From: Manduca sexta
Lineage: Eukaryota > Arthropoda > Insecta > Lepidoptera > Sphingidae
Assembly (NCBI RefSeq): GCF_014839805.1
Contig: NC_051121.1
Location: 6,493,116 to 6,557,115, forward strand
Direction: 5' to 3'
DNA length: 64,000 bases
Both the position numbers and the translations under genes were made by a program. The notes under the pieces were generated by a model, which did no database searches, had not been told where the DNA came from, and worked only from the letters and a program-made list of their open reading frames with translations. Below, in pieces: positions 59,981 to 64,000 of this stretch. Position 1 is the stretch's first letter. The number at the start of each line of letters is the position of its first letter.

Positions 59981-60614
59981 TATCTGTATATACGACTTTC
60001 TAAGATTCACTACGTTCAATCGATCATCTAATCAACTGCATCATAACTGTATGTCATGTCTGTCCGAGAGTAACTGTAGGTTTATCAGTGTCGGACATTC
60101 TAGTTCTAATTGTATAGATAAAGCCCTTATCAACGCGTAGGTAACACGAAGCTATATAAACAACATCCTCACTTATTGACAAGATTTTACTAAGCGCATA
60201 CCATTTATGATTTTTTTATTTAGTGCAGTTCTTTTACTCGTGAACGGATTTCTAGATCAGTCTAAAGCAGTAAAAATATTTACATCATTGACGTGTGTTG
60301 TGACAAAAAATAAATTAAAGGGTTGATAAAGGTGTTTATTCGTTGTAAAAAATCGTTTAAATGATTGTGTTTTATAATATGAGAAAACTTTAGACGCTTC
60401 TACAATGACGATGCAGCAAATCTCCAGATAAACATATCGATCCCTAATACTTGTGATTATATACGGAACTAAGACATTATCCGCGAAACCTTGTTCTCTA
60501 CGGGAAAGTAAATCAACGGATTTACTAAAAATGTTAGTGTTTACGAGGTCACACATTTTAGTGGTCTAGTTGGACCATTTCGTTCGTAACGGCTTAATTT
60601 TATATGCGTTCGGA
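59981..60614. other. Upstream flank of the alternative first exon
   Basis: No gene recognised. The 99-aa minus-strand frame 60556-60257 has no recognisable motif. The last ~100 bp are the likely 5' UTR/promoter of the exon at 60615. Confidence 0.35.
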
Positions 60615-60715
60615 ATGTTTATAAGCGATTTTCTGACGCTGTTCTGTTGCGACCGCGAGAACAAGGAGGCTGGGACTTCGCAGGGTGGTCATGCGCTGCC
60701 CTTGGAAAGTTTTAA
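60615..60715 (+). CDS. Alternative first coding exon of the same unidentified gene (isoform 2)
   Basis: An ATG at 60615 opens 101 nt of GC-richer sequence ending at the donor TTTTAA|GTAAGC. It encodes 33 residues plus two bases: MFISDFLTLFCCDRENKEAG, then TSQGGHALPLESF. The phase equals that of the exon ending at 55705, so both could splice to the same downstream exon and give proteins with different N-termini. The adjacent Cys-Cys after a hydrophobic stretch is a possible palmitoylation site, which would make this the membrane-bound form. A short out-of-frame ATG at 60604 lies upstream. The family is not identified. A weaker alternative is an unrelated chance frame. Confidence 0.5.
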
Positions 60716-62804
60716 GTAAGCATTAGTATACCATTTTGATATATTACGTATGAGTCCAATAATTCTACTACCATTGCCAGATGTTAACTCGGGGTGCAAT
60801 AGTGGTATTAATAATTAAGCTAATTGTTTTTCCATTCAATTATCTGAGTGGGGATGCTTTAAGCAATATTTGCGGAAGAATTCACTCTGATTTTGTTTAT
60901 ATTCACCTCACTCTTAGATTTATTGTTATTCGTTCTGTAGACGCGACATATTAGCAAATGTTTAGTCGTTCTGTACGTCACAGCAAATTAAATATACATT
61001 GGTACGCCCCAAATTCGCGCATGCCTTAAGATGTTTCGAGATGATAAAACTGATCATGTGTAAAATTTTATTAATAAAGGTACAGCAAACGCGTTCTAGA
61101 AACCTCGATCGTTCCGTGAATAAGTACGAGAATAAAACTGAAAATAATTTTTATTATTGCGCGTGCGCTGCCCAGGCTTTCATGCGACTACTTTATTTCA
61201 CTGTATAAATATAACCTACGATTGTACCAACGACGAATCACTTTAAACATCCGTACCGTAGTTTATGTGATTTATTCTAGCATGATAATAATCTAAGCCA
61301 AAAGGTCAAACAAATAAACGTTTTTATACTTTTCTAGATTATGACTACGTTAACGGAACCATGTTTTAATGAATCTATTTTAAATATTATTTTGAATTGC
61401 TTCAATCTCGTGTTTGTGTATAGTCGCTGATACTTTGCTTAGTAATGCTTAATTTGATACAATGTGGCGCAATTTACACCGAATCTATAAAGAGGAAATT
61501 TTATAAAAAAATAATTTCAAATTGATAAGATAGTAAATAATTATTACGATTAAAAAGAAATTTTATTGTCCTTCTGAATCATCGGTTAAAACCTCTTGAA
61601 CGACTACAATTTGATTTATCAAAGAAAAACGTTATAAAGTAAAAGCAATTGAATTAATTTGTATTTATCTTTCACGTTTACAGAGGACAAATTTAGAATT
61701 CGATATGACTTTGTTTGGTTATTGTATGTTTATTAGTAAGGTCGTGCTCGTGTGACGCTGTTGTGACGTTATACGCAGCTAAATTTGATTTCTACCCATT
61801 GTATATTATACGTTACTTCCGTCTGTATTAATATAATGGTGTTACTATATCACGTGTACTTGATTTGGCAAAGTTTGGTTATTCGGGGAATGGTCAGAGC
61901 AACCACATTAAGGTGTGTGGTCTATCAGCAAAATCTCAAGTCGATTGCTATATGTTTAAGATAACTTTGGTATCTATTTTGCTCACAAAATGTATACTAG
62001 ATTTCGCTTGCGTTGAAGTTCATTCTTGGCATAAAGAGTACTCTAATATACTCATGGGATAATGTACTATTCTATAAGATAATTAATTTTCGGAATCGGA
62101 TTCATTTTTCCAGAGATTATTACTATACTAATAAACTTTAACTCTTTATAAGTCGCTTATGTTACGTTTCGGTGTGATAGCCGACCTCCGTGCTGGCTCA
62201 ATGTCGACCCCAAGGCCTTCATTAGAGACCAGGTAGCTCTTGCATGATGACGTGTCGTTTCGTGTTCACCTTTATGGCTCTTTGCCAGTGTCTCGTGCAC
62301 AAAACACCACGAACAAAAAGCGTACCTAATGTCAAAGGGTGAAAGTCAATTTCTGCCTGTCTGTGTATCTGAAACTTTTGGGTGGATCCCGTTTCGTCGA
62401 TATGAATTGCTAGCTTTGTCAGACACGCGAGTGCGTAGGATTTTTTTTTATTTGATTAGGGTATTGTTGTTTTGATATTGTAGAGTTAGCAGTTTGCAAC
62501 TTTTTGACAAAATTCAAGGGATTTGGAAGTGTCGTCATGATTGGTAGTAGTTTTAGTATTTTGTAGATGTGCATAATTGTGTCGTGATGTATCTCTTCTA
62601 TTTGCTATAAAAAGTAGGTACAGTTTTAAGTTGTAGTTATTGGTTGAATGGTAAAAGCTGGTTACGGTTATGACATCGTGCTACCTTCGGAGATGTGATA
62701 GCTAAATAAATTCAGAACTTAAAATTTTCTAAGTGATACCACCCTCTGTGACTACAATTATTATAAATTGTCTAATAGCGGTGTGTGCTCATGGGTGTCT
62801 GAAC
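60716..62804. other. Presumed intron, nothing recognised
   Basis: AT-rich, no exon recognised. A GC-richer patch at 62170-62300 (CGACCTCCGTGCTGGC, ACCAGGTAGCTCTTGC) may be an old repeat. The short frames at 60999 and 61865 show no family features. Confidence 0.4.
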
Positions 62805-63062
62805 CGAAACCGTTCCATTGCGAACTAGGCTATCGCCGCTTGACTTTTCTAAAAACATGTGTGTATTCTTTGTGAATAACTTAAACGGTGAAAAAAAACA
62901 TCATGAGAAAACCTCCATACCTTAAAAGTTCTTTATAAGAATTTTGAGTGTAGTCTACCAAACCGCACTAGGCCAGCGTGGTGGACTAAGGCCTTATCCA
63001 TTTCAATAGTAGAGGAGGCCTGTGCCCAGCAGTTGGACAGTATAAAATACAAGGCTGATATT
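62805..63062 (+). repeat. tRNA-derived SINE, family B, with inverted head
   Basis: The body runs forward: GTGTGTATTCTTTGTGAATAAC, GAGAAAACCTCCATACC, CGCACTAGGCCAGCGTGG, GGACTAAGGCCTTATCC and CAGCAGTTGGACAGTA. Just before it, CCGTTCCATTGCGAACTAGGC, then TATCGCCGC, is the reverse complement of the family head. So the first ~35 bp are flipped relative to the rest. Confidence 0.7.
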
Positions 63063-63543
63063 ATTATTTATTATCTAATAACGCTAGAAGAACTCTATAT
63101 ATCTTCATAATTTATGTTCAATATTTAGGCTGAGCTAAAAGTATGCACTCTTTTATTTTTAATCCAACAGAAAAAATTCGGCTAATATGTTTACGTCGTA
63201 TGTGGATTAGGTCTGGCGCTGGTTATCTTTAGGTTTTTCGTGTGTTTAATGCCAGTTTTTCGCGTACTATTTGTGATATGCTTGTTGCTGGAAAATCTCA
63301 TCACTGGGGGTTTAAATCCCCGGGGATTTTTGTCGCATAAGTGTACTCTGGTCTTCGTTGTTTTACTAGAAAGGGTTAGTTTCTGTAATCTAATTGGTTA
63401 AGTGCCCAACTTCAGTTCAAGAGAAGGTTATGTTCAAGATATACCTTCTCTTTTTTCAGTCTTTGGAAGTCAAGTGCTACACATATACCTTCCCAAAAGA
63501 TTTCTAGACCAAACCGTTAGAAGCTGTCAGATATACCTTCTAT

Positions 63544-63708
63544 CAGTGGCGAAGAGTCCGTGTAACCTGATTCCTACCGGCTTCCCTTTCAGGTTTATTT
63601 ACGTTTGTCTTTATATTCGTTTTTTTGTTAAATTGGCCGTGATATGTTACCTAAGGCAATTTTTTTTGCATCGGGTTACCTTTTGAAAAATTGCACCCTC
63701 CGCCACTG
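63544..63708. mobile_element. hAT-like MITE with perfect 8-bp target duplication
   Basis: The ends are CAGTGGCGAAGAG and CCCTCCGCCACTG. The octamer CCTTCTAT occurs on both sides without mismatch (63536-63543 and 63709-63716). Length is 165 bp. The perfect duplication suggests this is the youngest member of the family in the window. Confidence 0.85.
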
Positions 63709-64000
63709 CCTTCTATACATAAATGTCTCCAGTGTTCGATGATCATACATAGACAATGCTGGTTATGGAGATGATGTCAGTCAGTCCTGATAAAAATCCA
63801 AATCATAATAAAAGCCATAATCACTTTCTTCATAATATCGATAACCCCCTTAGATTCTTCTTTCGCTTTGTCTTTCTTTCTGGTTATCACTTACTATTAG
63901 AAAAGCTTAATTCTGTCTTATCAACTTTCTACTATAGAAACGCGATACATATAGTAATTGTATCTGCACAATGGACGTCTGTGTATAATCAGTTTTGCAC

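Noticed and set aside
60257..60556. 99-aa minus-strand frame upstream of the alternative first exon
   Set aside because: No family features, no splice sites and no compositional shift. It probably covers promoter sequence.

Overview
The window is animal nuclear DNA, almost certainly from a moth or butterfly. Its genes are split by GT-AG introns, the background is AT-rich, and the intergenic space is full of repeats of lepidopteran type: two tRNA-derived SINE families, Helitrons with A|TC...CTAG|T ends, hAT-like MITEs, and RTE and CR1 LINE remnants. It has no operons, CRISPR arrays or other prokaryotic features.

Layout. Positions 286-7801 (+) hold six exons of a TMEM53-like (DUF829) alpha/beta-hydrolase-fold gene whose first exon lies before the window. 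Positions 7802-27959 are about 20 kb without a recognisable exon. That stretch is dominated by three near-identical tandem copies of a 2.85 kb unit (11621-20178), with SINEs and MITEs around them. Positions 27960-32169 (+) hold a second TMEM53-like gene whose exons match those of the first in length and phase, so the two are old tandem duplicates. A tRNA-Trp(CCA) gene sits at 34618-34689 (+). Positions 36001-41794 (-) hold a ten-exon RBM28/Nop4-type RNA-binding protein gene (594 aa). Head to head with it, across about 1 kb, 42827-45282 (+) holds a complete six-exon NDUFAF7 gene (437 aa).

Right of NDUFAF7 come a Helitron carrying an eight-unit ~123 bp minisatellite (45367-46744), a second Helitron end pointing back at it, and a long intergenic or intronic stretch. 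Two short coding exons at 55617-55705 and 60615-60715 (+) each begin with ATG and end in a donor site of the same phase. They look like alternative first exons of one gene whose body lies beyond the window. Between them are a 1.6 kb palindromic transposon (56567-58200) and another Helitron (59158-59980).

The recognisable genes are housekeeping genes with no evident shared pathway: RBM28 acts in nucleolar ribosome assembly, NDUFAF7 in mitochondrial complex I assembly, and the TMEM53-like proteins in or near membranes. The unusual material is structural: the triplication, the palindromic element, the minisatellite inside a Helitron, the converging Helitron ends, and a template-switch-like hairpin in a SINE. 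I found no convincing new multi-gene system. Family names rest on motif recognition by eye, without any database search.
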